A DNA stretch of 64,000 bases from Mauremys mutica. Taxonomy: Eukaryota; Chordata; Testudines; Geoemydidae. Each line of letters starts with the position of its first letter. Position 1 is the first letter of the stretch. Both the position numbers and the translations under genes were made by a program. Positions 34,661 through 49,195 of the stretch are shown here, in pieces. Below the pieces are notes generated by a model, which saw nothing but the letters and a program-made list of their open reading frames with translations, made no database searches and had not been told where the DNA came from. The stretch lies in NCBI RefSeq assembly GCF_020497125.1, contig NC_059082.1, forward strand, positions 52,908,524-52,972,523, written 5' to 3'.

Positions 34661-34828
34661 GCATGGTGGAGTCTCCATCACTGGCCATTTTTATATCAAG
34701 ATTGGATGGTTTTTAAAGCTGTGCTGTAGTTCAGAGGGAGTTATTCTGGGAAAGTTCTCTGGGCAGGTGTGATACAGACGAGATGATCAGAATGGTCCTT
34801 TCTGGCCTTGGAATCTATGAATCTGTGA
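34661..34828 (+). mobile_element. CR1 3' end fragment
   Basis: The text GGAGTCTCCATCACTGGCC, then AGATGATCAGAATGGTCC, then TTTCTGGCCTTGGAATCTATG is the 3' end of the same CR1 subfamily as 26236-27385. No coding remains. Confidence 0.8.
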
Positions 34829-35169
34829 CTTTCCAAATCAGGAGGAACATGCCAACAGGACTAAGTGGGTCAGTTGCTGGTCTCTCTCCAGAACCAAACA
34901 GAAAGATCACCACATTGCAAAGCCGTAATCATAATTGGCACCAACAGACACCTCTGTTGGGAGCCTCAGCAAAGTTTTGCAAGAGAGGGAGAGAGGGGAG
35001 GGAGGGGGAAAGGAGTGTCTGCAATAAAAATGGCGGTGAGCCAAACCCATTAATGACTTAGCCATTCAAAGATTCTTCCCTGGCAAGGGGGTTAAAGATG
35101 CTTCTCAGCCCCCTCTGTGGCCAGGAAGTCACTCACCATGTCGTGCTGTGGTTTGCGTGCTCTTCCTAG

Positions 35170-37222
<2,053 letters not shown>

Positions 37223-38254
37223 TAGGGATGCATCGGGCACAGTCAGTGTTCTGCTGTGCATAGGTTCAGAGTACAGACACTGGATCCGTGGAAGACCTCA
37301 AATGTCGAGTCTTCCTTTGCAGCAGACAAAGAGATCCAGAGAGTGTTGTTACCTGGGTCCCATGCAGCCCAGCGCAGCGGGTTTCAGTGTGTGGGAATTC
37401 TGTGTATGCACATTGGCTTTTTAGGTCCCTGCATAACGCCACCTCAATCAATGGGAACAATTCCTCCTTTTCCCTGGTGGAGTGCGTCAGTGCACTGAGC
37501 TGATGAGCCTCAAGGGCCTGGCTCTGCACTGCCGGCACCTGCGCAGTCAGGGGCACCTGTGCCATGTGCATGTGAAACGCTGTCAGATTAGAACCCTCCA
37601 CTCACCCGACAGGGGTGCTTTCTGCCTACGCTGCATGGGTGTGAATCACTGCACAAGGCCCAGAGAACCAGCCCTCAAGAAGGCACAGGACAGCTGGCTC
37701 ACAAGGAGGCTTAGGGTGTCTGAACCCTCTCAGGAGTAATAATTCTGTAACACTCCGCCCTGTTAAGAACCAGACACGGATGGGTGAGCTGCTTCTCCTG
37801 CAGCTCTTCTTCTGGGTGCAAGATTTTGGCCTAACTTCTCTTTCCAGGGGAGTGGATGACTCAGCGGGTGTGATGGAACATGGGGCTTTTTAGCTCCAGG
37901 TCATTAGCAATGGCAATTCGGCCTAGGCCAGTCGTGATCAAAGGTTGGTCCCCCGATGGTTGTGCCAGGGCCTGCTAGTAATTGCTAAGCCCTAATGGTG
38001 CGCTTGGTCCACTCCAAAGGAGGTAAGAATGGCCGCTGCTCCAAGGAGCTTGCAGACTACACGAGGCCCTTGCAATCTGCGTGACACGGCAGCCGCATGG
38101 CTCCATTTCTAATGCGTTAGTGTCAACATCACAAAACCCTGTCGGCAGCCTCAGCAGAGCAGCCAAGGTCTGAGGTCCCAATTCAACGGGAAAACTCACA
38201 TGCTCAAAGTTAGGCACATGTACCTTGCTGGACTGGGGCCTGGATGGAACCGTG

Positions 38255-38386
38255 GAGATGAAATTCTCCTCTCTCAGCGCCGGTGGAGCATCCTGGAGCC
38301 ACGGGACCAGTGGACCCTCCGCAGGCACGTCTGCGAGAGGTCCACCGGTGCCGCTTGGGGCAGCGGAAATCCTAGAGCCACCCTTG
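38255..38386. mobile_element. Remnant of a hAT element (family of 49888-50160)
   Basis: The core GGGACCAGTGGACCCTCCGC and the adjoining GAGGTCCACCGGTGCC closely match the interior of the element at 49888-50160. The right end CCTAGAGCCACCCTTG resembles its terminus. The left end is degraded and could not be fixed. The candidate target duplication TAGACTGG (38387-38394) has only a weak partner near 38230. Confidence 0.65.
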
Positions 38387-38394
38387 TAGACTGG

Positions 38395-39150
38395 GGTGAG
38401 GCACATCAATTGAGGTGGGCCGGCAATGCTTGCCCTGCTGCTGCCCATGCTACACCTGCCCTCTGGGCTTTTTACTCATGCTACAAAAAAGATAATTAGC
38501 TCTGGGGATGGGGAGATTACTCCATAGCAGAGTCCTGGAGTTTATCCTTATTGCAAGGAGCTGATCTGTGGCTTACGCCCTCCCTGCCTTCCCATCTCTG
38601 CTCCCCACAGTTCCACTCATGCACACCCTCAATCCCACTCAAGATGCAAATTCCACTCACCACATTGCAGGTTCCCCCATTACTATGGTACATCTGCCCC
38701 TCCTGGTGCTACCCTCCCCTCACTTGGTTCAGCATTACTCTGTATCCCACACATATCTGCCATTGCAGCTGTTCTCAGCTGAGCTACTATAGCCCAGCAA
38801 TTTAAATAGCCCATGATCCATATTTTGCCCTTAGAGATCCAATCAGACATGCCAGTTCCCACAGAAGCTACAGCTTTACGGGCCTGGTAGGACTCTACAC
38901 CAAGCTCAGCACCTTGAATCTGCAACATTATTTTTTTATAACTCGATTTTGCAAAGCAATGAAAAGGGTCGTCATCCAGCAGGTCCTTCCAGAGCTCCTG
39001 CCTCCAAACGGGGCCACGTCTCCTGGTCAGGATTGTCCGTGGCTCATGTAGGCTCTGACTCCCATCCTATTATTTTGGGTGGGCTGGCTGACTTGTAGGG
39101 GATTATGACCCACGCTAAAACCCATGGCTAGCATTCAGCTTCCCACATTT

Positions 39151-39153
<3 letters not shown>
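38395..39153. other. Unannotated intronic DNA
   Basis: No coding or repeat signature was recognised. Confidence 0.5.

Positions 39154-39231
<78 letters not shown>
39154..39231. repeat. (CA)n microsatellite
   Basis: An essentially uninterrupted run of about 39 CA dinucleotides. It produces a spurious His-Thr reading frame. Confidence 0.98.
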
Positions 39232-39232
<1 letters not shown>

Positions 39233-39961
39233 CCTCTCGGCAGCATCTCCTCTTTATGCTCTTTGAGGTAGTCTCAGTTGGACCTTTGATATTTCAAAAC
39301 CACCAGTGCAAAAAAGACCAACCACAAAACACTTCAGTGCATACTCAGTGCTCCGTGTGCTGTAGCAGAAAGACACACTTCTACCCATCATAACCACATG
39401 CTAGGAACTCCCTGCATCCATGCCCCATTCCTCCTCCACTCCTCCCCCTGAAGCATGGTGGCTCCAATCAGTGACACCATTTCAGATCCTTCAAAGCTGC
39501 TTCTTTTTGCAAGTGCTGCAGAAGCCGGTGCTTGTGCTCGGCTCTGATTAATATTTGGGCATTGCAGATGGTTTGCTCTGAAATCACTGAACTTTAATAA
39601 TTCCCAGCTTTTGTTCTCTGACTTTTCACCTCGCCTCTGTGTGCATGCATGTGATTGTGTGCACGCCCATGTGTGGGTGCTGTGGTCCTGTGCACGCCAG
39701 TCCTTTACAAGGTGTAGAAAGGCACGCAGCATTGCAGGATGCTTGTGACAGCGATGTGATCCTCACTTTGGGATTGCCTGGAGCTGGGGCCAGGGGAGCA
39801 GGAAGTGGAATTCCAGTTTAGCAGGTAGAGGAACATGCTCGATTATGCACAGACAAGTCTCTTTGTTGTTGACACTATCAGGCTGTCATTTCCAAGCCAG
39901 AAAATTTAACACAAATTCCAAAAGAGCCACAGAACAGCAAAGGTGGGTGGGGAGTGTTGTT

Positions 39962-40200
39962 CAGGGAATGTCTACACAGCTAAGCCACTGGGCACTGTAG
40001 TGTAGACACATGGTGCAGCAACAGAGGGGATTTTTACACCCCCTTGAGAGGCAGTAGTTACGTTGACAGAAGAATTCTTCCGTCAACCTAGCTGCATCTA
40101 CAGTGGCGGGGCGGGGGCGGATCACACAGGGCCTGGAATTATTCACAGCACTGAGTCATGTAGCTAGATCAACCTACATTTTAGGCATAGACTAGGCCTC
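39962..40200. mobile_element. Possible DNA-transposon MITE
   Basis: The left edge CAGGGAATGTCTACACAGC and the right edge GGCATAGACTAGGCCTC face each other with an imperfect GTCTACAC/GCATAGAC relation, as in common turtle MITEs. The target duplication could not be resolved. Related end fragments appear near 27793 and 55700. Confidence 0.4.
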
Positions 40201-43200
40201 AGACTCGCCAAACAGGGATTTTGCCCTCCCCTGCCTCCCAAACACACAGCTAATCCCTCCCCAGGCAGACCCATCGCTGGTCGGGTTCAGCAAACGAGGG
40301 AACAGAAATCCAGCCCTACCTCTTCTCCTCTCTCTTCCGAGGGGAGTGCCGAGCCTGCCACCTGGCTGACCGCAATGCGCGTTACCTGTACCAGGGTCTG
40401 ACCTGCTGGAGTGGATCGGGGGCTGGCCCTATGAGGGTTACCATTTTCCATCCTGTGGGGTTGCTCTCCAGACTGCACCACTGGGTAGCATTCTGGCCTC
40501 ATGTGCGTGAACCCACAGAATTGATATTGCCAAGGAGAACGGTGAAATGCTCACCCTGCACCTTTCATCAGTCTCTGCAGAGGCCTTTGCCCCCAGCCAT
40601 ACCAACAGTGGCCATGGCAGTGACCCCTACGGAGGTTATTAGCCAGAGTGTTTGATAGTCCTAGTGCGATGGAGCAATGGCACCCCCAGGCACTGACATG
40701 GAGGATGGGGATAGGAGCCACATGGCTTCCCAGGAACCAACCTGAATGCTCAACTTGGCATCAGGGCATCCTTTCAGGGACTTCTTTGTGGATGATTTAA
40801 TGCCCTGGGGACAGCCTCTCCAAGTTCCTAGCCTGGACTATAGACCAGCTGAAATGACTAGAGACACCAACCCAGGTTTTACACTGTCCCCAGTGCATGC
40901 TGGGTCAGGGCTCTGGGAGTGTAGCCCGTGGTTTTTAGATATCCAGGCAGTGCAGACACGCTCAGTCAAAATGACAGTTTATCCACCTCACTCTTGGTTC
41001 TCGGTGCCACAAGTTCAGACGCTCTTCCATTGATAGCCTGGGCCGTAACAGATAGCTGGTGCCTTGTGCACACAGTCCCCATTCCCAGGAGGGCTTGGCA
41101 CTGACAATGGGTCATCTCAGTGTTCCATTTGGCACCACTGTCTCCTGAGTCATGTGTCCACGGCCACACCCCATTCCGTTTGGAAAATAGCATCTCCACC
41201 ATTGCCTTTTCTACAGCACGTGGCAAAGGGCCATTTCTGTAGCTGCTTTGTAGTCACTCCTCGGGCTCCAGTGCTGCCACCTGCCACCACTTCTCAGACT
41301 GCCGGCTCTCTCCCATGCCTGACTCAGCAATGCCAGCACTTAAACCAATACACCTGATGCCAAATGCTCCTTCTGCCGTGCACCTTCAGGCTCCTGGACT
41401 GAGCAGAATGGGCGATGTTTGCCTGGAATACCTGTAGCAAAGGCATCTCCCATCATGCCCACTGGAAGCCCGGTGGAAGAGTAAATACAGCAAACTGTCA
41501 AGTAGTTAGAGGGGTGGTGATGACTGTGTAGCACCATGTGCCAGGGAGCCCCCGTAACTCAGCAGCCCAGGTGAGCACACTGCAGTGTTGAGTGAGTGGT
41601 CACACCTGCCTCCGACTTTGGCTTCACTGCCAGAGTTTCTCTGCATGGCAAGTTGCTGCTGCTGCTGCTGCTGTGGACGGTACAGGCTGCATCGACTGGT
41701 TCCATTTCCCTCTGCCACATTAATAACCTGATGGTGACTTCCCTGAGCAGGGAAGGTCTGAATGCGTCCCTGGTGTGTCCTGAATGCCATCACAGCTCTT
41801 CTCTAGAAAGGGGTGGGGAGGATATATGGAGTTGTCTGTGACCCCCCTGGTGGCCGTTAGCTCAATAGCAGGCCCAGGCAGGGCCCCAGTCTGACAGGAC
41901 TCGTGATGGATCATACAGGTTAGGGAAAATGTGGAACAACAGGAGTGTCAAGAAACAGAGATTATGTTCCAAGGGTCAAACCAATATGCAATGGTAAGTT
42001 CTCTATCTGTTCCTAGCAATCCGCTTCTTTCCCTCTCCATTATACAGCAGCCCTCCGGGAGTTTGTATCCATGGGCCAGTTCTGCCCTTGGTTACATGGC
42101 TGCAGCTTGCGCCCATGTACATTGATAGCGGAGCTGAGCTGCATTGCTATGCCTAATACCAATGCTAGGGTCATTTGGGTATTGTAGTATTATTAGCACT
42201 CTCTACTGTAGCTCACCAGGATCCTAGGTCACTCAGCAACTCCTGGCACATAGCAGATTTTATTTACAACTGGCCGGCCTGAAGTCTCTTTCTAAAATGT
42301 CTGGAGGCTCCTTATCTGGGCTGTGTACGACTTCTCTGGAATGTGTTTGCAGATAGAAACCCTCTCTTTAAAATGTGCTCATGTTTCAGTATGAGCTGTG
42401 CCATCTCCATGCTGGACACCTCTCTGATGTGTACACAAAGATACTGTGTTTACACATCCCATATGGAGGCCTGCAGGCTGCAGAGCAATGGATGTCTCCA
42501 TGCATGTGGGTGTGTATATGTCCATGGTATACGTATGCGCTCTCTCTGAGTTAGGGGTGCCAGTTTTCTCTCTAGCATGCTGGGATTGCTCTCCTGGTTC
42601 CATCCTCAGAAGAACTTCTGCCTGGTTGGGGAATGTCCTGGTCCAACGACAGGGGCCTGAAGAGATGTCACACCAAATTGCGGTACATGCTGGCAACCCT
42701 AAACCATGTATGTGTACATGCAGACTAACATGCCTGCACCGGGGACTGCCTTGCTCGTAACCAAAGTATCTTCCACAATCTGTCATTGTAGGAGGGGAAA
42801 CAGGTAATCATAGCCCAATGGAAGGGGTATGGGACATTGTGTTTGTGACTGTTCCTGCAGTTCAACTGAACAGACCCTAATTAATATGGCTTGTTACAGA
42901 CAATTCAGCCGACTCATTTGCTCTGTAGGAGAAAACAATTCCTTAGTGTGAAGTTGTTACTATTCAAGGGGCTCCCAGCTGGCCCTCACTGGACCTGCTG
43001 CTGGAGCCAAATTCCAGATCCTGGGGGCACAGAAGGATGTCAGTGAAGGAGGAAACCTGTCCTTGGGCCACTCCCAAAAGACTGGTCAAGACCTGGGATT
43101 TTAATCGAAGACCAGTAATTATAACTCTCTTAATGCATGCGCCCTCTGTTCCTGCAGGTCATTCATTGTGTCATTCTTCCTGGAGTGTTTGCATTGCTCA

Positions 43201-43484
43201 TTGGTTCTGCTCCCTGTCTCGGAGAAGGCTGAACCGACCATCAGCTCTCTCTGTGGGTCCTACCCGACCAATCACCTCCTTTCCTTCCTTCTACTCATGT
43301 TGCCTTTTCTCTCTTCCCCTGCCCTCTCCCTGCTAACAGCTTACCATGGACGTACCCTGGGCTCCTCAGCCACAGGTTGGTATTGCTGCCTGCCATCTGC
43401 ATGCTACTAGCAGCCAGATAACCACTTCACTGCCTCTCAGCTGTCATTGGTCAAAGGCACTGAAAATCCCAGCATTCTTCCTCT
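40201..43484. other. Unannotated intronic DNA
   Basis: No gene or clear transposon was recognised in this 3.3-kb stretch. It contains a short (CTG)n run at 41653-41671. Confidence 0.45.
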
Positions 43485-43955
43485 TTCCAGACAGCCACTA
43501 GCCAGAACAGTACTCCCAGTGCCCCCTGGGCACTAGTCACAGCAATACTCCCAGTGCCCCTGTGCACTAGCCAGAGCCACGCACCAAGTGCTCCCCATGC
43601 ACTAGTCACAGCCATACGCCCAGTGCCCCTGTGCACTAGCCACAGCCACACGCCCAGTGCCCCGTGCACTAGCCAGAGCCACACACTCAGTGCTCCTGTG
43701 CACTAGCCACAGCCATATGCCCAGTCCCCCCCATACACTAGCCACAGCCACAAGCCCAGTGCCCCCTGTGTTGTAGCCACAGCCACGCACTCAGTGCCTC
43801 CTGTGCACTAGCTAGAGCTATATGCCCAGTGCCCCCTGTGCATTAGCCACAACCATATACCCAGTGCCCCTGTGCAATACCAAGAGAAATACGCCCAGTC
43901 CCACCGTGCACTAGCCACAGCCTTACGCCCAGTGTCCCTGTGCACTAGCCAGTGC
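43485..43955. repeat. Minisatellite, about 34-bp unit
   Basis: About 13 imperfect head-to-tail copies of a unit close to CACTAGCCACAGCCATACGC plus CCAGTGCCCCCTGTG. Copies differ by substitutions and small indels. The reverse strand gives a repetitive Trp/Leu/Val/His frame that is an artefact. Confidence 0.95.
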
Positions 43956-44638
43956 TAGTTATATACGTAGTTGTCTTTATTATTTTGCAGTGGCTGGCTT
44001 TGTCCAGCAGGCCACACATTCATGGCATCCTCAGATAAACGTCTGTAGTCTCCGGGTACATCGTCACTGCAAGTGAAGGTGCGGTTGCAGCATGGGTAGG
44101 CACTTCTGTGCTGGGATCAATATAGCTAGAATGGATAACAACTACCACTCTATACCCAAGGCCCACAGTTGGCTTGTACTCAGGCACTAGCCCAAGGACT
44201 ATCCTGGGCCACCACGTTGTCACTGCTGTTGCTGCCTGTGCTAGGTTAACGCTAGCCTACCCACACTACATCCGTAGGTGCCGACTTCTACTCATGCCAG
44301 TGGGTGCTCCACCTCCCTCTGCCCCTGGCCCCGCCCTGACTCCACCCCTTCCCAGAGCACCCACGGAGTCAGTGCCTATACTACAATCACAGCACTGCTT
44401 TGCAGCAAAGGCACAGCTTGTGTGACAAGAGAATCGGCCCCACTCAGTCACAGATGTCTGCAGTCCCCCACCTTGCACAGGCCTGCAGAGTGAACATTGC
44501 AAGGCTGCCCATTTCGATGAAATCTGAGGGTGCAGCAGTGCGAGTGACGGTAGCTACAGTTCCACCTCCTTTGATGGAGACGGGTGGGTATTGTCCCCTC
44601 CAGTGCCCAGCAGCACCCTCCCAGGAACACAGCGTGCC
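43956..44638. other. Unannotated intronic DNA
   Basis: No gene was recognised. The fragment TGCCGACTTCTACTCATGCC, then AGTGGGTGCTCCACC (about 44279-44310), has a near copy at 58519-58560 (GCACCGACTCCATGGGTGC), indicating a shared dispersed repeat. Confidence 0.45.
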
Positions 44639-44646
44639 CTCGGCCC

Positions 44647-45126
44647 CGGGGCCGGTGTAAGGATGTTTCGCGCCCTAGGCAAAACTTCCATCTTGCGCCC
44701 TCCCTCCCCCGCGCCCCTGCCCTGAGCTGCCACCCCCGCAGCAGCTCCCCCCTTCCGCCCTGAGGCACCCCCCGCCCCAGCTCACCCCTGCTCCGCACAC
44801 GAGCACCCCGAGCACGCCGTCACTGCTTCACTTCTCCCACCTCCCAGGCTTGCGCCGCCTAAGCTGATTGGGAGGCGGGAGAAGTGAAGCGGCCACGGTG
44901 TGCTCGGGGAGGAGGCAGGGCAGGGGTGAGCTGGGGCGGGGAGTTCCCCTGCGTGCTACCCCCCCCCATTTGCTGCAGGCGGCCCTCCCCGCGCTCCCCT
45001 GCCCCAGTTCCCTCCACCTAAATGCCAGCGGCGACTGGGGCGGCCGAAGATCCGGCCGCTGCGGTTACTGCCAAAGAAAATGGCGCCCCCCAAATCCCGG
45101 TCGCCTAAATGGTTGCACCAGCCCTG
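44647..45126. mobile_element. Non-autonomous hAT element
   Basis: The 480-bp element has an exact 8-bp target duplication CTCGGCCC (44639-44646 and 45127-45134). The ends CGGGGCCGGTGTAAGG and GGTTGCACCAGCCCTG are imperfect inverted repeats. The interior is GC-rich without a transposase and includes words such as GCGCCCTAGGC. Confidence 0.93.
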
Positions 45127-45134
45127 CTCGGCCC

Positions 45135-45721
45135 CTTCAGGACGCAGAACCGGCTCTAGCCCTAATGTATTCTGCTTCGAATGGTGTTGCCAGGGTACCT
45201 GTGTCACTTCCATGAGGACCATATTTGGGTGATGGGAGTTAAATTGAAATAGGGCCCCTCCAGGATGGTGCCCCAGAGAAAGGTAAGGGCGTGGCTATCC
45301 AGTACAGCACACTCCCAGTTGGGTTGGCAGGAAATCCTGGTGCTTGGAGGTTCCTGAGTCTCTCGCAGCCGGTCAGCCATACAGGTACGGGTTAAAAATC
45401 CATACAGGTAGCAGCAGTGGTGGCTGGGTTGGTGCCATTGGCAAGGTCACAGCCACATGATCAGCCAGCAAAATGTTAAAAAATGTCCGCCATTCCTTTA
45501 AGCCTGTCCCTCGCAACACACCCAAAGTACAGGGGGCTGCTGCTGGAAGAGCAGCCGTCCTTCCAGAGGCACTGGTTCCTGACTGCACAACGGCATCATA
45601 GCACCAGTGCACTGTGCACACTGTGCACCTCACCCCCCCTCACACTAACATGCCTGCCAGACACACTCTGGCTTTCCAATTTAATTTTATTTAACCCTCT
45701 GGAAACTGGGGAGATAGCTGT
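45135..45721. other. Unannotated intronic DNA
   Basis: No feature was recognised between a hAT element and a solo LTR. Confidence 0.5.
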
Positions 45722-45725
45722 ATAC

Positions 45726-46375
45726 TGTGACAGACCCAGGCCAGTGGGGTACAGGAGTCTGGTAGAGGGCAAATATACTGGTCACTGGATGAGTAGTTTT
45801 GTGTTCCCTGAGTGACCAGAGCAGGGGCTGCACTAGAGTAATCAGGAACCTGCTAGAACCAATTAAGGCAGCCAGGCTGATTAGAACACCTGCAGCCAAT
45901 CAAGGCAGGCTAATCAGGGCACCTGGGTTTAAAAAGGAGCTCACTTCAGTCAGGTGAGGGGGAGCCAGAGGAGAAGAAGTGTGAGTGAGTGAGAGAGGAG
46001 CTGGGAGGAAGAGGTGCAAGGAGCTGAGAGTGAGAGGGTGTGCTGCTAGAGGACTAAGGAGTACAAGCGTTATCAGACACCAGGAGGAAGGTCCTGTGGT
46101 GAGGATAAAGAAGGTGTTTGGAGGAGGCCATGGGGAAGTAGCCCAGGGAGTTGTAGCTGTCATGCAGCTGTTACAGGAGGCAGTATAGACAGCTGCAATC
46201 CACAGGGCCTTGGGCTGGAACCCGGAGTAGAGGGCGGGCCTGGGTTCCCCCCAAACCTCCCAACTCCTGATCAGACACAGGAGGAGTTGACCCAGACTGT
46301 GGGGAAGATCACTGAGGTGAGCAAATCTGCCAATAAGTGCAGGACCCACCAAGGTAGAGGAGGAACTTTGTCACA
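45726..46375 (+). mobile_element. Solo LTR of an endogenous LTR element
   Basis: The 650-bp stretch begins TGTGACAGACCCAGG and ends AACTTTGTCACA, with TG...CA termini that form the short inverted repeat TGTGACA/TGTCACA. The flanks share the 4-bp ATAC (45722-45725 and 46376-46379). A TATA-like TTTAAAAAGG near 45929 followed by GAGCTCACTTCAG suggests a promoter reading on the + strand. No internal genes adjoin it, so it is most simply a solo LTR left by recombination. The family is not identified. Confidence 0.8.
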
Positions 46376-46379
46376 ATAC

Positions 46380-47364
46380 ATATTCAGCTAGCTAGAGTTA
46401 CCTATAGCTACATGTATTTATCTATAAACACAGCCTATCTACATATACACACCAGCTATATAAATGTGTATGTTTACAGATGTAGATTTATAAACATATG
46501 TGTATATATATAATACAAATGTGTGTATGCATATGCAGTGCATATAGCTATAGATATATAGCTGAAGATCTGTAGCCAGAAAGGCCCTGAGAGGGCAAAG
46601 ACATTGCCCCCAGGGAGGGAGCCCTGGGGCACCACTCTATACCAGAGCAGGGACAGCTTAAGAGAAATGATACAGAGGGCCCTGAGAGAGACCCCTGTTG
46701 GATTTGTACCCTAAAGCATTTGCTTTGTTTTTATTTCACATACTGACTGTGTGTGACTCAACCAGAGGGCTGAGTCACCAGGCCCCACCACAAACCAAGA
46801 GAGAGAGAACAGGCACATGCACTGAGACGGGGTCACTTGCAAGCGGTGAGTGCACCCCATTACAGTCAATCTGTGGTCTTTGCTGTGCTGTTACCCCCAC
46901 TCGTCAGGTTGTAATGTGTGTTTTGGAGACAGTCACTTTTTGAAATCAAACACTGAACGAAGCAATTTTTGTCTCTCATTAATGGAGCCCAAGTGGCTGT
47001 GGGGCAGGCCTGGCATGTACCATATACACCATGGACCTAACCACAAACATCTCTACCCAACAGCTAGTGCGAGCTCTAGAGATAAGCAACCTCTAAGGAG
47101 AGCTTTGACGTTAGAAGCAAAATGGCACGGCCCATGTTAACCCAGTGCAACAAGGGCACCTCTCTGGGTGAGCATGCCCATTCATATAGCCTTAGAATCC
47201 TGCCACACGGCAACGGCCCTGTTGCAGGCGGAGACCTTGTTGCCAAACTACAGCCTAAGTGTGCTCCACAGCATGACAGTGTAAGATATTTTTCAGCTTG
47301 TTGCCCATTTTGATGGATGTATGTATGTCCCACCATGCAACACAATACACACAAACATACTTCA
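46380..47364. other. A/T-rich microsatellite-like DNA and unannotated sequence
   Basis: From 46385 to 46565 the DNA is rich in TATAGCTA, TATATA and TGTGTATG words, an impure microsatellite. The piece around 46575-46700 (GCCCTGAGAGGGCAAAGACA, then TTGCCCCCAGGGAGG) resembles dispersed turtle repeat text that I cannot classify. The remainder is featureless. Confidence 0.45.
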
Positions 47365-47490
47365 GGAGGCAGCATGGCCTAGTGGTTAGGGCACTGAACT
47401 AGCACTCAGGAAACCTGGGGTCTATTTCCAGCTCTGCTACTGGCCTGCTGGATGACCTTGGGCAAGTTACTTCCCCTCTCCTGCTTTAAA
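47365..47490 (+). repeat. MIR-like core-SINE
   Basis: The tRNA-like head GCAGCATGGCCTAGTGGTTA leads into an AACCTGGGGTCTATTTCCAG block and then GATGACCTTGGGCAAGTTAC, the typical MIR order in amniotes. Confidence 0.85.
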
Positions 47491-48200
47491 TCTGTAGCAA
47501 GAAGCCACTTGGGGGACCGTAGGAAGGTCCTAGCCAGATGCTCTGCTCTGGGGATGGATAGCCCAGCTTCCCTGCCTGGAGAAAAGTCTCTGGAGCAGGG
47601 CTAGAAGAAAGTGACTCTCTGTGAGGTGCTGCCACTGTCACATGGCATCAGGTGTGGACACATTCTAAGCCCACAGATATAAGAGGCAAGGAAAATGCCA
47701 GAGTGCAGCCTTTCAGCTTGCTGAGGCATGGGATGGTGGAGTGGAAGGATCCCCTCCCCAGATGCTGAACAGCAATGAACCATCACACAGTCAGCCACGA
47801 AGGCATGTCAGCACAGTCCTGCAGTGGGGAGCAAAGCTGAAAACCTTTATAAATCATTTCCCATGCAGAGGAAGCAGATAACTGTGGTGTCTGATGAGCA
47901 TTTCATTGCAAACAGGGATGCAACACAGGCATGGGCATGCTGTTGCCAACGGGCCACACTCTGCCATCCTTACTCATGCTGCCTTACCCAACACATGGGC
48001 TACACCCAGAGTAAGGTACTGCTGAATGATCGCTTCATCCCTGGAATGCAAGGGACAAGCAACACAGTGAGCCTATGGAAATCACCCAGCAAGGGAGCTG
48101 GAGCAAGAGCCAGTAAAGGAGATTCCCCCCCCCCCCCCCAGAACAGAGAAGCCCCATTAAAATCCCTCCTAGGAGCCTGGGGTTCTGTGGGCAGATGTGG
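47491..48200. other. Unannotated intronic DNA
   Basis: No gene was recognised. A run of about 14 C lies at 48126-48139. Confidence 0.5.
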
Positions 48201-48443
48201 CAGATGAGTAGGGCCCTACCAAATTCACGATCCATTTTGGTCAATTTCACAGCCATAGGATTTTAAAAATAATAAATTTCATTATTTCAGCTATTTAAAT
48301 CTGAAATTTCATGGTGTTGTAATTGTAGGGGTCCTGATCCAAACGGGAGCTGCGGGGTGGTTGCAAGGTTATTGTAGGGGGGTTACAGTTCTGCTACCCT
48401 TACTTCTGTGCTGCTGGAGATCGCGCTGCCTGCCAGAGAGCGG

Positions 48444-49107
48444 TAGGGTGACCAGATGTCCCGATTTTATTGGGACTGTCCTGATATTTACTTGTTTGTC
48501 CCACATCCCGACCGAACATCGGTTGGGACACAAATTGTCTCGATATTTTGCCCTCCAGCGCACAGGCTGAGGGGGATCGCACCCCCCGCCCCAACTCCAC
48601 CCTGGCCTTGCCCCGACTCTGCCCCCCTCCCCCACTGGCTCTCTCCCCAAATCCCCGCCCCCAGCCCCACCCCCTCACTGCCCTATTGGATCTGTCCCCA
48701 AATCCCTGCCCTGGCCCCACCTCTTCCCCAAGCACACCGCATTCCTCCTCCTCCTCCCCCCTCCGTCCCAGGCTTGCGCTAATCAGCTGTATGGTGGCTC
48801 AAGCGCTGGAGGGAGGGGGGAGAAGCAGGACACGGCAGCCAGATCAGGGGAGGTGGAGGCAGAGGAAGAGCGAAGGCGAGCTGGTGCAGGGGGGCAGGGT
48901 GTGGAGCTGCCGGTGGGTGCTCAGCCCCCATCAATTTTTTCTATGCTCTGGCAGCTCTTGGTTGTTTTTTGTGGTTGGTTGTCTTTTTGTTTTTTCCTCC
49001 TGCTGCCGGGCTGTGTGTTTTTTTTTTTTGGGGGGGGGGTTGTTGCTCCACCGGCACCCCCCTTCCCCCGCATCCTGATATTTCACGTCTCTCATTTGAT
49101 CACCCTA
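48444..49107. mobile_element. hAT-type element nested in 48209-49574
   Basis: The ends TAGGGTGACCAGATGTCC and TTTGATCACCCTA are imperfect inverted repeats. The target duplication is GAGAGCGG (48436-48443) and GAGAGTGG (49108-49115), one mismatch. The 664-bp interior is C-rich then G/T-rich and has no transposase. Confidence 0.92.
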
Positions 49108-49132
49108 GAGAGTGGCGGCTGCTGGTCGAGAT

Positions 49133-49195
49133 CATAGAATCATAGAATCTCAGGGTTGGAAGGGACCTCAGGAGGTCATCTAGTCCAACCCCCAG
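49133..49195 (-). mobile_element. CR1 (or SINE tail) 3' end fragment
   Basis: The text ATCATAGAATCATAGAATCT, then CAGGGTTGGAAGGGACCTCA, then GGTCATCTAGTCCAACCCCC is the reverse complement of the tail shared by the CR1 at 1-522 and the SINE at 36480-36644. It lies only about 18 bp beyond the target duplication of the nested hAT. Confidence 0.88.

Noticed and set aside
39124..39393. Frame with a His-Thr run
   Set aside because: It is a direct translation of the (CA)n microsatellite.
43451..43790. Trp/Leu/Val/His-rich repetitive protein on the minus strand
   Set aside because: The frame follows the 34-bp minisatellite, with no start context or homology.
39154..43955. CRISPR-like repeat arrays
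   Set aside because: The microsatellite and minisatellite have no unique spacers, and the genome is clearly vertebrate.
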